DNA of 24,666 nt. Source: JACNKV01 sp964388155. Its GTDB lineage: Bacteria > Fidelibacterota > Marinisomatia > Marinisomatales > JACNKV01. A program made the translations under genes and the position numbers. The stretch lies in NCBI GenBank assembly GCA_964388155.1, contig CAYLYH010000031.1:1-24666 (forward strand), written 5' to 3'. This document shows, one piece after another, positions 11,285-19,447 of this stretch. Every line of letters starts with the position of its first letter. The first letter of the stretch is position 1. The notes beneath the pieces were generated by a model that worked only from the letters and a program-made list of their open reading frames with translations, searched no databases and was not told where the DNA came from.

Positions 11285-11289
11285 CCTCT
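11285..11289 (-). promoter_or_regulatory. Shine-Dalgarno for the acidic outer-membrane-protein gene
   Basis: On the minus strand AGAGG lies seven bases before TTG 11277. There is no in-frame ATG before the acidic region, so this site supports the TTG as the real start. Confidence 0.6.
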
Positions 11290-11395
11290 GACTTCAAAAC
11301 GTTTGATTGAACGGAAAAACTCGAAATTCCTTACCTCTAAGTTTAAAGAATGCTTCGTGTAATCTAATGGTTGTCTTCGATATAATGCAACGATT

Positions 11396-11427
11396 ACAAG
11401 ATTAATATTTCATTTTATTAGTCTTGT
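11396..11427. other. Stem-loop in the spacer 11278-11549
   Basis: acaagattaat and attagtcttgt form an 11-bp stem with one mismatch around a 10-base loop. It sits between the nucleotidyltransferase stop and the acidic outer-membrane-protein gene. No T-run follows on the minus strand, so it is a weak terminator candidate at best. Nothing else recognisable lies in this 272-bp spacer. Confidence 0.35.
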
Positions 11428-11549
11428 TAATTCATACGTAAAAAATACACATTTTTATTAGAAAAGGCAGTAATGGTCAAGATCAAGACTTTCTCTCAAT
11501 TTCCTTATGTTTTTGATGTTTAACAAACAGAATATCACTGCGGTTAAGC

Positions 11550-12461
11550 TCAACAATATTCCGACCCGTCAGCACCTACGATTCTCGAAGAAAACAATTG
11601 GTTTCTCAAAACTGAACCTTGTAACACAACACTGTTTTCAATCGTACAGTTCGTAATTGTGCACTGACTCATAATTGTTACATTTGGACCAATCGTTGAG
11701 TTCTCAATCCGACATCCTGACCCGATATGAACAGGATCAACAATTTTGCAGCCCGAAATATCTTCATGAGATGATTTTAGCAAGGCTCGATTTGTATCCA
11801 GAAACGTCGCCGGAACTCCAGTATCGTAATAATCCAATTTTTCGACTTCAAACGGATCTCCGTTTTTCAGCATGACAGCCATCGCATCTGTCAGTTGATA
11901 TTCACCACCTGTCCGGATGTTTTGCTCAATCAGATACTCTATCGTTTCTTTTAACTTCCGTTCGCTAATAAATGAATACAATCCTGAAATAGCTAAATTT
12001 GACGGAGGATCTTTGGGCTTTTCATGCAAAGCGACAACTCGGTTACCCTCTGTTTCCACAATTCCAAACCGCGTTGTGTCATCGACCTCCATTACTGCAA
12101 TCCGATTGACATCTGAAGAACAAAATGACATGAAATCTGCATGGAATATCGTATCACCAAGCTGGATCAGTACCGGTTCGTCTGAATCTGTCAAACCTTG
12201 CAAGACCGCGTGTCCCAATCCTAATCGTTCTTTCTGTACTACAAAATGGAAATCTCCATCAAACGATTTCATATAATTCTGAATTTGACAGCCAAGATGT
12301 CCGACGATAAACGTAATGTTCTCAATCCCGTGGGCAAGCAAGGGCTCAACGATAAAATCCAACGTGGGTTTCCCTGCGACAGGGAGTAATGATTTCTGAA
12401 TATGATGTGTGTGCGGATGCAGACGGGTCCCGTATCCTGCCACAGGAAGAATTGCTTTCAT
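11550..12461 (-). CDS. Sugar-phosphate nucleotidyltransferase (RmlA/GlmU-like) with left-handed beta-helix tail
   Basis: The 303-residue enzyme has the NTP_transferase fold signature at its N-terminus (MKAILPVAGYGTRLHPHT, then KSLLPVAGKP), which binds the nucleoside triphosphate. QLGDTIF near residue 100 supplies the metal-binding Asp, followed by VDDTTRFGIVE, HEKPKDPPSN and GGEYQLTDAM. The last 70 residues are hexapeptide-like (IGSGCRIENSTIGPNVTI), predicting a left-handed beta-helix. It should join an NTP and a sugar 1-phosphate to give an NDP-sugar for envelope polysaccharide. The sugar and nucleotide (dTTP-glucose, UTP-glucose or UTP-GlcNAc type) cannot be fixed from sequence. AGGA eight bases before ATG 12461 supports the start. 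It lies 155 nt downstream of hpf, probably as a separate unit. Confidence 0.85.
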   Translation of the reverse strand: MKAILPVAGYGTRLHPHTHHIQKSLLPVAGKPTLDFIVEPLLAHGIENITFIVGHLGCQIQNYMKSFDGDFHFVVQKERLGLGHAVLQGLTDSDEPVLIQLGDTIFHADFMSFCSSDVNRIAVMEVDDTTRFGIVETEGNRVVALHEKPKDPPSNLAISGLYSFISERKLKETIEYLIEQNIRTGGEYQLTDAMAVMLKNGDPFEVEKLDYYDTGVPATFLDTNRALLKSSHEDISGCKIVDPVHIGSGCRIENSTIGPNVTIMSQCTITNCTIENSVVLQGSVLRNQLFSSRIVGADGSEYC

Positions 12462-12479
12462 TGTCTTTCCTAACCTGTA

Positions 12480-12513
12480 TTATTTGCCACAGAGCCACCG
12501 AGAAAAACAGAGA
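12480..12513. repeat. Degenerate CACAGAG-type intergenic repeat
   Basis: The string gccacagagccaccgagaaa followed by aacagag resembles the dispersed intergenic GCCACAGAG-CACAGAG sequence seen in many environmental bacterial genomes. It is present here once, in a decayed form, in the spacer between hpf and the nucleotidyltransferase gene. Assignment is from memory of the pattern only. Confidence 0.35.
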
Positions 12514-12616
12514 TAACCATGTAAAAGAAGTTAGAGAGACTAAACACCATACAATATTTTATGAGGAGCGATACCTATGCACCTGCGTTCTCTTTTCCGG
12601 CTATTCACTACTTACT

Positions 12617-12904
12617 TTATTTATGATACGTTTTACTTTTAACTTTTTCCACTCGTTTAATCATTTTATCAACGGCGTGATCGATAGATTTCGTTATATT
12701 ATCCGTGGTTTCTTTTACATTCAAATTTCGTTGAGGGACGGATAAATTGATTTCCGTCGTATACGCATTATTTTCATGGGCTAAGATAATATGGCAATGG
12801 GTCGCTCTGTCAAATATTTTATAGATGCGCTGCACTTCAGCGTGGGCATATTCTTTCAGATTTTCAGGTGCGTGAAAATGTCTGGCTGTGAATTCAATCG
12901 TCAT
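12617..12904 (-). CDS. hpf: Ribosome hibernation-promoting factor (short HPF/RaiA family)
   Basis: This 95-residue protein matches the short HPF/YfiA fold: MTIEFTARHFHAPENLKEYA, then central strands (HCHIILAHENNAYTTEINLSV) and a basic C-terminal helix (AVDKMIKRVEKVKSK). The family binds the 30S A and P sites and stabilises inactive ribosomes in stationary phase or starvation. The long-form C-terminal dimerisation domain is absent. A strong AAAGGAG lies six bases before ATG 12904. It follows the xer gene by 48 nt on the same strand; the xer–hpf pairing is common in Bacteroidota and relatives, which supports the call. Expression is likely as the last gene of the ileS operon. Confidence 0.92.
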   Translation of the reverse strand: MTIEFTARHFHAPENLKEYAHAEVQRIYKIFDRATHCHIILAHENNAYTTEINLSVPQRNLNVKETTDNITKSIDHAVDKMIKRVEKVKSKTYHK

Positions 12905-12910
12905 AACGAC

Positions 12911-12917
12911 TCCTTTG
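12911..12917 (-). promoter_or_regulatory. Strong Shine-Dalgarno of hpf
   Basis: AAAGGAG on the minus strand, six bases from ATG 12904. It is the clearest ribosome binding site in the window and fixes the hpf start. Confidence 0.75.
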
Positions 12918-12952
12918 TTTGTGTTTATTAAGATGAATGATACACATCGTTT

Positions 12953-13876
12953 TCACTTGGAAGATGTACTTCCATGCGGATGAGCTTGTTGGTGGATGCG
13001 TTTCATTCGTTCGGGCTGAACGTGTGTATAAATTTGTGTGGAAGACAGGCTACTATGTCCAAGAATATCTTTTACGGCACGGATGTCCGCTCCCCTGTCC
13101 ATCATGTGAGTTGCGAAAGTATGGCGTAACGTATGTGGTCCCAACCCTTGACCCTCGGCCACCATTCGTATGTACTTTCGAACACTTTGCTGGATGGTAT
13201 ATTTGGATAGACGTTTGTTCTTTGTTGTAACAAACAAAGGGGTGTTGCCGGGTGTAGATTGTAAACAAATTCCTCGCATATTCAGGAAATTCTCTATACT
13301 AATTTTTGCATGTATTCCAAATGGAGTCAACCTTTCTTTCCCGCCTTTTCCAATTATTTTCAAAAGGTTTTTCTCAGGATTAAAATCTCCGGTATTTAAC
13401 TGAGCAAGTTCACTCAACCGAATACCGGTACTGTAAAACAGTTCCAAAATTGCCCGGTCACGTACGCCGTAAAAGGTGTTTTCAGGCGGGATGCTCATGA
13501 GTCGATCAATCACTTTAACGTCTAAATATGCCGGCAGAGATTTAAGTGTTTTCGGGGTTTTTACATGGATGGACGGATTGTCCCTAACAATTTCAGCCCG
13601 TAAGAGATATTTGAACAGTGACTTCACAGATGCTAATCGCCGCGCAATCGTTTTACTCGTTAAACCTTTTTCAAATTCACTCCCCAAAAAATGCCGAATT
13701 AGAAGTTTGTCAATCGTATTAAAATCATCAATATCCCGGCCGGAATACTGATCGCAAAATTTAATAAATAGCAATAAATCGGTTCGATACGCCTGAACAG
13801 TATGCAAAGAATAATTGCGTTCTTTCTCGATATACGCTAAAAAATCATTCACGATTTGAAGGGTATAGTCAGACAA
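12953..13876 (-). CDS. xerC: Tyrosine recombinase, XerC/XerD type
   Basis: The 307-residue protein has an N-terminal SAM-like core-binding domain (residues 1-100, IVNDFLAYIEKERNYS) and a C-terminal catalytic domain with the full set of residues: R153 (STGIRLSEL), K177 (GKGGKER), H248 and R251 (HTLRH), H274 (LGHSS) and nucleophile Y283 (TQIYTHV). Xer enzymes resolve chromosome dimers at dif with FtsK. Length, composition and operon position argue for the chromosomal enzyme and against a mobile-element integrase. XerC versus XerD cannot be decided here; the hpf neighbour favours XerC. The start is TTG 13876 with GGAGAG five bases upstream, and it overlaps the end of the pseudouridine synthase gene by eight bases. 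Confidence 0.9.
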   Translation of the reverse strand: MSDYTLQIVNDFLAYIEKERNYSLHTVQAYRTDLLLFIKFCDQYSGRDIDDFNTIDKLLIRHFLGSEFEKGLTSKTIARRLASVKSLFKYLLRAEIVRDNPSIHVKTPKTLKSLPAYLDVKVIDRLMSIPPENTFYGVRDRAILELFYSTGIRLSELAQLNTGDFNPEKNLLKIIGKGGKERLTPFGIHAKISIENFLNMRGICLQSTPGNTPLFVTTKNKRLSKYTIQQSVRKYIRMVAEGQGLGPHTLRHTFATHMMDRGADIRAVKDILGHSSLSSTQIYTHVQPERMKRIHQQAHPHGSTSSK

Positions 13877-14834
13877 GTAAACTCTCCATTGTTATAAGAA
13901 CAGTTTTCATATCGTTGGGGAAAGGTGCCTTAAAAGAGCATGGTTTGTCCGTCACGGGATGTACAAATTCAAGAGCATGTGCATGCAAAGCATGGCGACC
14001 AATATCCTTGAGTATTTTCTTCAGAGGTTGGGATATCTCAGGGATATAACCTTTCACTTTCGATTGACCTCCGGAATATTTATCGTCTCCAAAGATTGGA
14101 TGTCCCATTGAAGCTGCGTGAACACGGATTTGGTGAGTTCGGCCTGTCTTCGGAAAAAAATAAACCAAGCTAACATATCGAAGCGATTGTTGAACTTCAT
14201 AAAGAGTGGTTGCGGATCTTCCATCTGTGGAAATTGTATACATTGTCGGATCAGATCGTTTACGCCCGATGGATTTTTCAATCGTTCCTGAAGGTTTTTT
14301 CCACTCTCCCCATGTAATGCCTGCATAGGTTTTTTTTACGCGTCTTTGTTCAAATTGTTTCGCAATATGGCTGTGCGCACGATTTGTTTTTGCAACTACC
14401 ATCAGTCCGGATGTCTCCATATCCAGCCGATGAACAATTCCGGGGCGCATCGGACCATTCACATCCGACAAGTGTTTAAAATGGTACATAAGTGCATGAA
14501 CTAGCGTCCCGCTACGACGACTGGTTCCGGGATGCACTACCAACTCCGGAGGTTTATTGATGACAATGAATTCCTCATCTTCGTAAATAATATCGATCGG
14601 AATGTTCTCAGGTTCAATGGTTTCAATAATCTTGGTTTCTTCGGGTAAAGTAATCGATATCGCATCCGCCTTTTCGATGCGATAACTTGGTTTGGCAAAT
14701 TCACCATTCACAGTTACACGATGGTTAAGAATATGCTGCTTTATACGTGTTCTGGAGAGTGATTCCAGTTTATCCGAGAGGAATTGATCGAGACGGGTTC
14801 CATCCGTCTCTGCAATAAAGGAAAGGGATGTCAA
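13869..14834 (-). CDS. rluD: RluA/RluD-family 23S rRNA pseudouridine synthase
   Basis: The 321-residue protein has an N-terminal S4 RNA-binding domain (residues about 12-70, RLDQFLSDKLESLSRTRIKQ) and an RluA-type catalytic domain with the signature HRLDMETSGL, in which D138 is the catalytic aspartate. RTHQIRVHAASMGHPIFGD further on is also typical. The family isomerises uridines in 23S rRNA; RluD makes those of helix 69. The start is TTG 14834, because an in-frame stop lies eight codons upstream and no other start precedes the S4 domain. TTGA overlaps the lspA stop by four bases, so translation is probably coupled. The lspA–rluD adjacency is widespread, which supports RluD over RluA or RluC, though position specificity is inferred. 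Confidence 0.88.
   Translation of the reverse strand: MTSLSFIAETDGTRLDQFLSDKLESLSRTRIKQHILNHRVTVNGEFAKPSYRIEKADAISITLPEETKIIETIEPENIPIDIIYEDEEFIVINKPPELVVHPGTSRRSGTLVHALMYHFKHLSDVNGPMRPGIVHRLDMETSGLMVVAKTNRAHSHIAKQFEQRRVKKTYAGITWGEWKKPSGTIEKSIGRKRSDPTMYTISTDGRSATTLYEVQQSLRYVSLVYFFPKTGRTHQIRVHAASMGHPIFGDDKYSGGQSKVKGYIPEISQPLKKILKDIGRHALHAHALEFVHPVTDKPCSFKAPFPNDMKTVLITMESLLV
13882..13887 (-). promoter_or_regulatory. Shine-Dalgarno supporting the TTG start of the xer gene
   Basis: GGAGAG on the minus strand, five bases before TTG 13876. The next in-frame Met lies deep in the core-binding domain, so this site decides the start. Confidence 0.65.
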
Positions 14835-15307
14835 GCAGATTGAGGTGGTGATTCCGGCTTAGGTTGCAGAAAAAATGAGTAGTACAAAAATAACACCATC
14901 CCGACGGTAACCGCGGAATCTGCCACGTTGAAAATGTACCAATGGTAAGTGCCAAAAATAAAATCAAAGAAATCGGCAACTTCTCTGAAAATGACACGAT
15001 CTATCAGATTTCCGATCGCACCACCAAGAATCAGTGCCAATGCGCTGCGCAAAACATACGACGATTTTCTTTCTGTCCATAAATACACAAGCAGAAGGAT
15101 GGTCATTATAAACGATGCGGCAGTAAAAACGTAGATCCCACCGTTAAAATTGATTCCGAAAGCCATCCCATTATTTGTTACATATGTCAGATGAAAAAAG
15201 TCCTGAATTACGGGTATGGATTCATAAATATCCATTTTACTGCGCACCAACACCTTTGTAATTTGATCGAGAACAATCACAAAGGCAGTCATAAACAATA
15301 CTGTCAT
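14831..15307 (-). CDS. lspA: Prolipoprotein signal peptidase (signal peptidase II)
   Basis: An inner-membrane aspartic protease that cleaves prolipoproteins before the lipid-modified Cys. Counting from ATG 15307 (158 residues), there are four hydrophobic segments and both catalytic aspartates: D103 in GNLIDRV and D130 in FNVADS, plus the conserved D14 (VLDQITK) and TNNGMAFG. The chosen ATG overlaps the upstream gene's stop as ATGA (15304-15307); a TTG at 15337 would add ten residues and is possible. The product would process the lipoprotein encoded at 667-1320. It sits in the ileS–traR–lspA–rluD run, a classical arrangement. Confidence 0.92.
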   Translation of the reverse strand: MTVLFMTAFVIVLDQITKVLVRSKMDIYESIPVIQDFFHLTYVTNNGMAFGINFNGGIYVFTAASFIMTILLLVYLWTERKSSYVLRSALALILGGAIGNLIDRVIFREVADFFDFIFGTYHWYIFNVADSAVTVGMVLFLYYSFFLQPKPESPPQSA

Positions 15308-15702
15308 ACAAGATTCAGCTTTTGTTTTGTTTTGCAATCAACGCATTTAGTCGCATTCGGCACTTCGACCATTCTTTCCTTTGGAATCAGTTCTTCACAA
15401 ATGGCACAAATACCGAATTCTCCACGATCAATTCGTTCTAATGCATCTTCAAGATTCCTATAATAGGCACTCTCTCGAGCCATGAAAAGATAGCTCTTTT
15501 CACGTTCATGAGAATCCGTTCCTGCATCTGCCATATGCATACTGTAAACAGAATCCGGAGACAAACCGGCATCCGAAGAGAAATCATTCCCCATCGATTC
15601 CTTTATGTCTGCACTATCCTGCAAAGTCACATCCATTTTCTTTTCGATGATTTTCCGAAATTTATTTAATTCGGCTTTTGTGTATCGTTTTTTAGTTGCC
15701 AT
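15304..15702 (-). CDS. DksA/TraR-family zinc-finger protein
   Basis: The 132-residue protein has an N-terminal helical region and a C-terminal C4 zinc finger with C99, C102, C120 and C123 (GICAICEELI and TKCVDCK). The preceding RIDRGEFG is the typical lead-in of DksA/TraR proteins. Family members bind the RNA polymerase secondary channel or act as general stress factors; here regulation of transcription is inferred. The acidic DxxDA tip motif of canonical DksA is not obvious, so it may be closer to the YteA/TraR branch. AAGAGGTG precedes ATG 15702 and overlaps the end of ileS, 12 nt away. The gene sits in the common ileS–traR–lspA order. Confidence 0.87.
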   Translation of the reverse strand: MATKKRYTKAELNKFRKIIEKKMDVTLQDSADIKESMGNDFSSDAGLSPDSVYSMHMADAGTDSHEREKSYLFMARESAYYRNLEDALERIDRGEFGICAICEELIPKERMVEVPNATKCVDCKTKQKLNLV

Positions 15703-15714
15703 AATGCACCTCTT

Positions 15715-18700
15715 TTAGTTTGAAATTCGTTTAATTCCTAAAGTAACAGATTCACCTCTGATATCAAATGTGGTATGATATTCTCCCTCTTCAAATTCAG
15801 GGTTCATTGAGACGGTGAGTGTTTCACTGCAAAAGTAATCACGGTGAGCATGAACAGCAAGTTCAATATCCCCGGGGAAATTACCAAATACTTCAATACG
15901 ATCCTCTACAGCAAAATCTGCTTCCTTTCGCATGATCTGTACCTGACGAATCACATCCCTCACGATTCCTTCCTGTTTCAATTCTTCTGTTAATTTCGTG
16001 ATTAACGCTATTGTGATTCCTTCATCTGATGCAGACGTCAAGCCTTCTGGAGATTGTTTCTCCACTAAAATATCTTCCCAAGTGATAGTGAAAGTCATCT
16101 CATCACCGCGTAGATATATTTCCTGTGATGTTTGCAGTTTCGTAACAATAATTTCACCATCAATACCTGCCAATAGCTTTCGAATTGTTTGTAAATCCTT
16201 CCCGTATTTTTGTCCTAAGACCGGAAAATTAGGCTTCACATGGTAATGAATCAACTCAAGAGGGCTGTCGACTGCTTTAATGTATTTGACATTTAATTCG
16301 TCTAATATAACTGTTTTATGTTCTTCTATAAAATGAGATAGCTCACTATTTTTAACGTGATACATTAACGTAGAGAGCGGTTGGCGGATTTTTAAGTTCG
16401 CCTTATTTCTCGCTGACCTTCCAAGTTCAACCAGCTTTTTTTGAGCATCCATCTGACGCATCAATTTGTCATCAATAAAATGTGGATTAGCCGTAGGATA
16501 GTCACAAAGATGTACGCTGTCTTTTACATAATCACCATTCCCTGATTTCAGATTTTGGTACATTTCTTCAGTAACAAACGGGAGCATTGGTGCTAATAGT
16601 TTTACGGTATTCATCAGAACATCATATAAAGTTTGGTAAGCTGCCATTTTATCCGAATCATTATCGCTTTTCCAAAATCTCCGTCGATTCCTGCGAATGT
16701 ACCAATTGGATAAATCTTCCAAAAACCTCTCGACTTTTCGCATGAATTTATCGACTCTGTACTGCGTAAAGGCGTCGTTTGCATCCTGAATCAATTGATG
16801 CATTTTTGCACGTATCCATACATCCAGAATGTTCAAATCTTTTTCATCCACTTCAGAAGTTGCCGGGTCGAACCCATCCACGGCAGCATAGGTAGAAAAG
16901 AAGGAATATGAATTCCACAACGTGAGAAGTTTCTTCCGAATATCATTTGCCGGTCCATAGCCAAAAAGGAGATTGTGCTCAACATTTTGATTGATGTAAA
17001 GCCACCGCATGACATCTACCCCCATTTTCTCGGCAGCTTCGTCAAACCAAATAGCGTTACCCCAAGATTTATGCATATCCCGCCCGGTTTCGTCTTTCAC
17101 AAGGGCGTGCCCAAGGAGTGTTTTAAACGGAGTTTTCTCCTCTAATAATGCGGACATCGCCAACAGAGAATAAAACCAGTTGCGGAACTGCCCCGGAAAA
17201 CATTCCGTGATAAACTCTGCCGGAAACCATTTTTCCCAGTAATCTTTATCTGTCGTGTATTTTAGTGTGGAAAACGGAACAATCCCCGCATCAAGCCATG
17301 GATTACCAACGTCCAAAATTCTGGTTCCGATCAATCCGGTTTCCGGATGGCGGATTTTTACATGGTCAATCCAGGGACGATGAGGGCTATTTCCGTCAAA
17401 TTTACTCCAACCTTCCACAGAGAGTTCTTTTAATTCTTCTTTAGAACCAACAACATAAAACGATCCGTCTTCGAATGTCCAAATGGGAAGCGCAAGTCCC
17501 CAAAACCGTTTTTTCGAGATCATCCAATCGCCCATATTTTCCAGCCATTCTATCTCACGGTCGTGTCCCCATTCCGGAATCCAATTGATATCTCCGACAA
17601 CTTTTTTAATTTGGTCACGCCAATCCATGTTGATGTACCACTCGTCCACAATCCTGAAGACGAGTTCATCTCCCGATCGCCAGCAATGCGGATAAATATG
17701 CGGATATTTTTCGACGTGAATTAAAATATTTCTTTCCTTTAAATCTTCAATAATTTTGTCTTTGGTACTTTCGTTGGTGGCACTTAATTCTGTGAGCCAA
17801 CCAAATCCATCGATGAAGCAAGAGCTTTCATCCAAGGGAGCAATATTCACCAAACCCAGTTTTTTACCTATTTTATGGTCGATATCTCCACACCCCGGTG
17901 CAATATGGACAATCCCCGTCCCTTCGCCCGCAACCACAATGTCATTACCTATATCATCTTTTCCTCCGTCAATCACTTTATGACATGCCACGCCGTCTTT
18001 TTGGAGAACCTCATTGATAAACGGAAATCCGCCCATTGATTTTTGTGCTTCAAAATGGTCGTACGGACCTTCATACTCCCAGCCGATCATCTCAGCACCT
18101 TTAAGCGTACTTTCAATGGTATATCCGCCGTGCTCTTTAAAAATTTGCTCGATAGTTTTTAATTTTGGAACACCGTCTACCCATTGCTTTTTTTCTTTAA
18201 ATTGTTTTTCAAGACGTTGAAACCTGAGATTCTCTTCAGCAAAATAGTACACAGAACCATCTGCGGCACGGAGCTTAACATAATCAAGGTTCTTGTTGAC
18301 GGCAGCTGCAACATTTGATGTCAGCGTCCAGGGTGTTGTCGTCCAGACTAGCAGATATTCTTTTCCCCTCCCCTTTAGCGGAAACTGCACAAAAATAGAG
18401 TCATGTGCCACCAACTTCCGTCCTTCGATAATCTCCATTTGGGAATAGGATGTCCCTGACCGACCTGACCATGGAACAACATCTTTCCCGCGATATATTT
18501 TTCCCCGTTCAAATAATTTTTTTAGAAATGCCCAAATCGTATAATTGTTTTCATCGGACATAGTATAGTAGGAGTTTTCCCAGTCCATCCAATAGCCAAG
18601 TCTTTTTGACTGTTCCGTCTGGACGCCGGAGTATTTCTGGACGCGTTCTTTACACAGGTTGACAAATTTTTCGATTCCAAACCGTTCCACTTCTCGTTTT

Positions 18701-19014
18701 GTATGAAAACCCAGTTCTTTTTCAACTTCAATTTCCACCCACAATCCCTGACAATCAAACCCGTTCTGATACCGCAGTTGATGACCGGTCATCGCTTTAT
18801 ATCGTTGGAAAAGATCTTTTAACGTTCTGCCCCAGGCGTGATGCACTCCCATCGGATTATTTGCCGTAATCGGACCATCGATAAAACTCCACTCGGGTTT
18901 ATCTTTGTTCTGTTCAACCAGTTTTTGAAATGTTTGGTTCTTTTCCCAAAATTCCAAAATCCGGTGTTCCATCTCAACAAAATTTATTTTTGAATTTACT
19001 TTTTTAATCGTCAT
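15715..19014 (-). CDS. ileS: Isoleucyl-tRNA synthetase, IleRS2-like with altered HIGH motif
   Basis: The 1099-residue class I synthetase charges tRNA-Ile in the cytoplasm. The adenylate site is at the N-terminus: FIDGPITANNPMGVHHAWGR, where the HIGH position reads G56-V-H-H59 instead of HxGH. The CP1 editing domain is present (TTTPWTLTSN near residue 225 and GTGIVHIAPGCGDID near 365). The KMSKS loop reads D646-M-H-K-S650. The helical anticodon-binding domain (NWYIRRNRRRFW) and a long C-terminal region with IRQPLS follow. Length and motifs fit the eukaryote-like IleRS2 branch. A GxHH signature has been reported in IleRS2 enzymes with mupirocin hyper-resistance. It is the first gene of the operon to hpf. 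No Shine-Dalgarno is seen at ATG 19014. Confidence 0.94.
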   Translation of the reverse strand: MTIKKVNSKINFVEMEHRILEFWEKNQTFQKLVEQNKDKPEWSFIDGPITANNPMGVHHAWGRTLKDLFQRYKAMTGHQLRYQNGFDCQGLWVEIEVEKELGFHTKREVERFGIEKFVNLCKERVQKYSGVQTEQSKRLGYWMDWENSYYTMSDENNYTIWAFLKKLFERGKIYRGKDVVPWSGRSGTSYSQMEIIEGRKLVAHDSIFVQFPLKGRGKEYLLVWTTTPWTLTSNVAAAVNKNLDYVKLRAADGSVYYFAEENLRFQRLEKQFKEKKQWVDGVPKLKTIEQIFKEHGGYTIESTLKGAEMIGWEYEGPYDHFEAQKSMGGFPFINEVLQKDGVACHKVIDGGKDDIGNDIVVAGEGTGIVHIAPGCGDIDHKIGKKLGLVNIAPLDESSCFIDGFGWLTELSATNESTKDKIIEDLKERNILIHVEKYPHIYPHCWRSGDELVFRIVDEWYINMDWRDQIKKVVGDINWIPEWGHDREIEWLENMGDWMISKKRFWGLALPIWTFEDGSFYVVGSKEELKELSVEGWSKFDGNSPHRPWIDHVKIRHPETGLIGTRILDVGNPWLDAGIVPFSTLKYTTDKDYWEKWFPAEFITECFPGQFRNWFYSLLAMSALLEEKTPFKTLLGHALVKDETGRDMHKSWGNAIWFDEAAEKMGVDVMRWLYINQNVEHNLLFGYGPANDIRKKLLTLWNSYSFFSTYAAVDGFDPATSEVDEKDLNILDVWIRAKMHQLIQDANDAFTQYRVDKFMRKVERFLEDLSNWYIRRNRRRFWKSDNDSDKMAAYQTLYDVLMNTVKLLAPMLPFVTEEMYQNLKSGNGDYVKDSVHLCDYPTANPHFIDDKLMRQMDAQKKLVELGRSARNKANLKIRQPLSTLMYHVKNSELSHFIEEHKTVILDELNVKYIKAVDSPLELIHYHVKPNFPVLGQKYGKDLQTIRKLLAGIDGEIIVTKLQTSQEIYLRGDEMTFTITWEDILVEKQSPEGLTSASDEGITIALITKLTEELKQEGIVRDVIRQVQIMRKEADFAVEDRIEVFGNFPGDIELAVHAHRDYFCSETLTVSMNPEFEEGEYHTTFDIRGESVTLGIKRISN

Positions 19015-19042
19015 ATGTTTAGGAAATGTAATTAAATCTAAT

Positions 19043-19070
19043 TTAATACAAGCAGGAATTTAATTGTAAA
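19043..19070 (-). promoter_or_regulatory. Possible promoter of the ileS operon
   Basis: On the minus strand TTTACA, a 16-base spacer and TATTAA lie about 30 bases before the ileS start. The region is AT-rich, so the match may be chance; the consensus for this phylum is uncertain. Confidence 0.3.
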
Positions 19071-19118
19071 TTACATCTTTACCAACGAAGTGTTTGGTTA
19101 AAATTCCAAGTGTTAGAG

Positions 19119-19132
19119 TCCGCCACGGCGGA
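19119..19132. repeat. Short perfect hairpin
   Basis: tccgccacggcgga forms a 6-bp stem with a 2-base loop. It is one of five dyad elements in the 755-bp spacer 19015-19769. It follows gtgttagagt, which recurs at 19138 and near 635. Confidence 0.5.
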
Positions 19133-19156
19133 TAAATGTTAGAGTATTAAGGTGTT

Positions 19157-19314
19157 GTTTAGATGATTCACTTCCAGTTCATCATTTTACTCCAAAAATA
19201 GAATACTGAGTACAATAATGAGTTTGCAGCTTGCCCGACGGTTTTTTGGCGGGCTTGTCCCGATTTATCGGGAAATTATAGTCAACTGAAAATGATGAGC
19301 GGTTTACTCTAAAC
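19157..19314. repeat. MITE-like element (158 bp, inverted ends)
   Basis: The termini are inverted: gtttaga (19157-19163) and tctaaac (19308-19314). A second inverted pair lies just inside: tcatcatttt (19179-19188) and aaaatgatga (19289-19298). Between them are two hairpins, gcccg...cgggc (19233-19254) and tcccgatttatcggga (19258-19273). There is no coding capacity. No convincing target duplication is seen, so a miniature transposable element is only one explanation. Confidence 0.35.
19258..19273. repeat. Perfect hairpin tcccgat-tt-atcggga
   Basis: A 7-bp perfect stem with a 2-base loop. Similar gtcccgatttatcgggac dyads are frequent between genes in FCB-group genomes, from general knowledge. 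Function unknown. Confidence 0.5.
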
Positions 19315-19447
19315 AAACTGAATTTTTGAAAAGTTCAAATTCTGTGCACCAAAAATACTTTGCGGAAACTCTTGTATGTCTATTATACAATGTTAAGAAT
19401 TCTCGATGATATTTCGCAGAAAATACATCAGCTTCCACAAAGGTAAA

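Noticed and set aside
12389..12745. Plus-strand 118-codon frame over the hpf/nucleotidyltransferase spacer
   Set aside because: It overlaps two well-supported minus-strand genes and a decayed intergenic repeat, and shows no protein motif.
12953..13876. Integrase of a phage or genomic island
   Set aside because: Normal Xer length, embedded in a housekeeping operon with hpf and rluD, and no att-like repeats or phage genes nearby.
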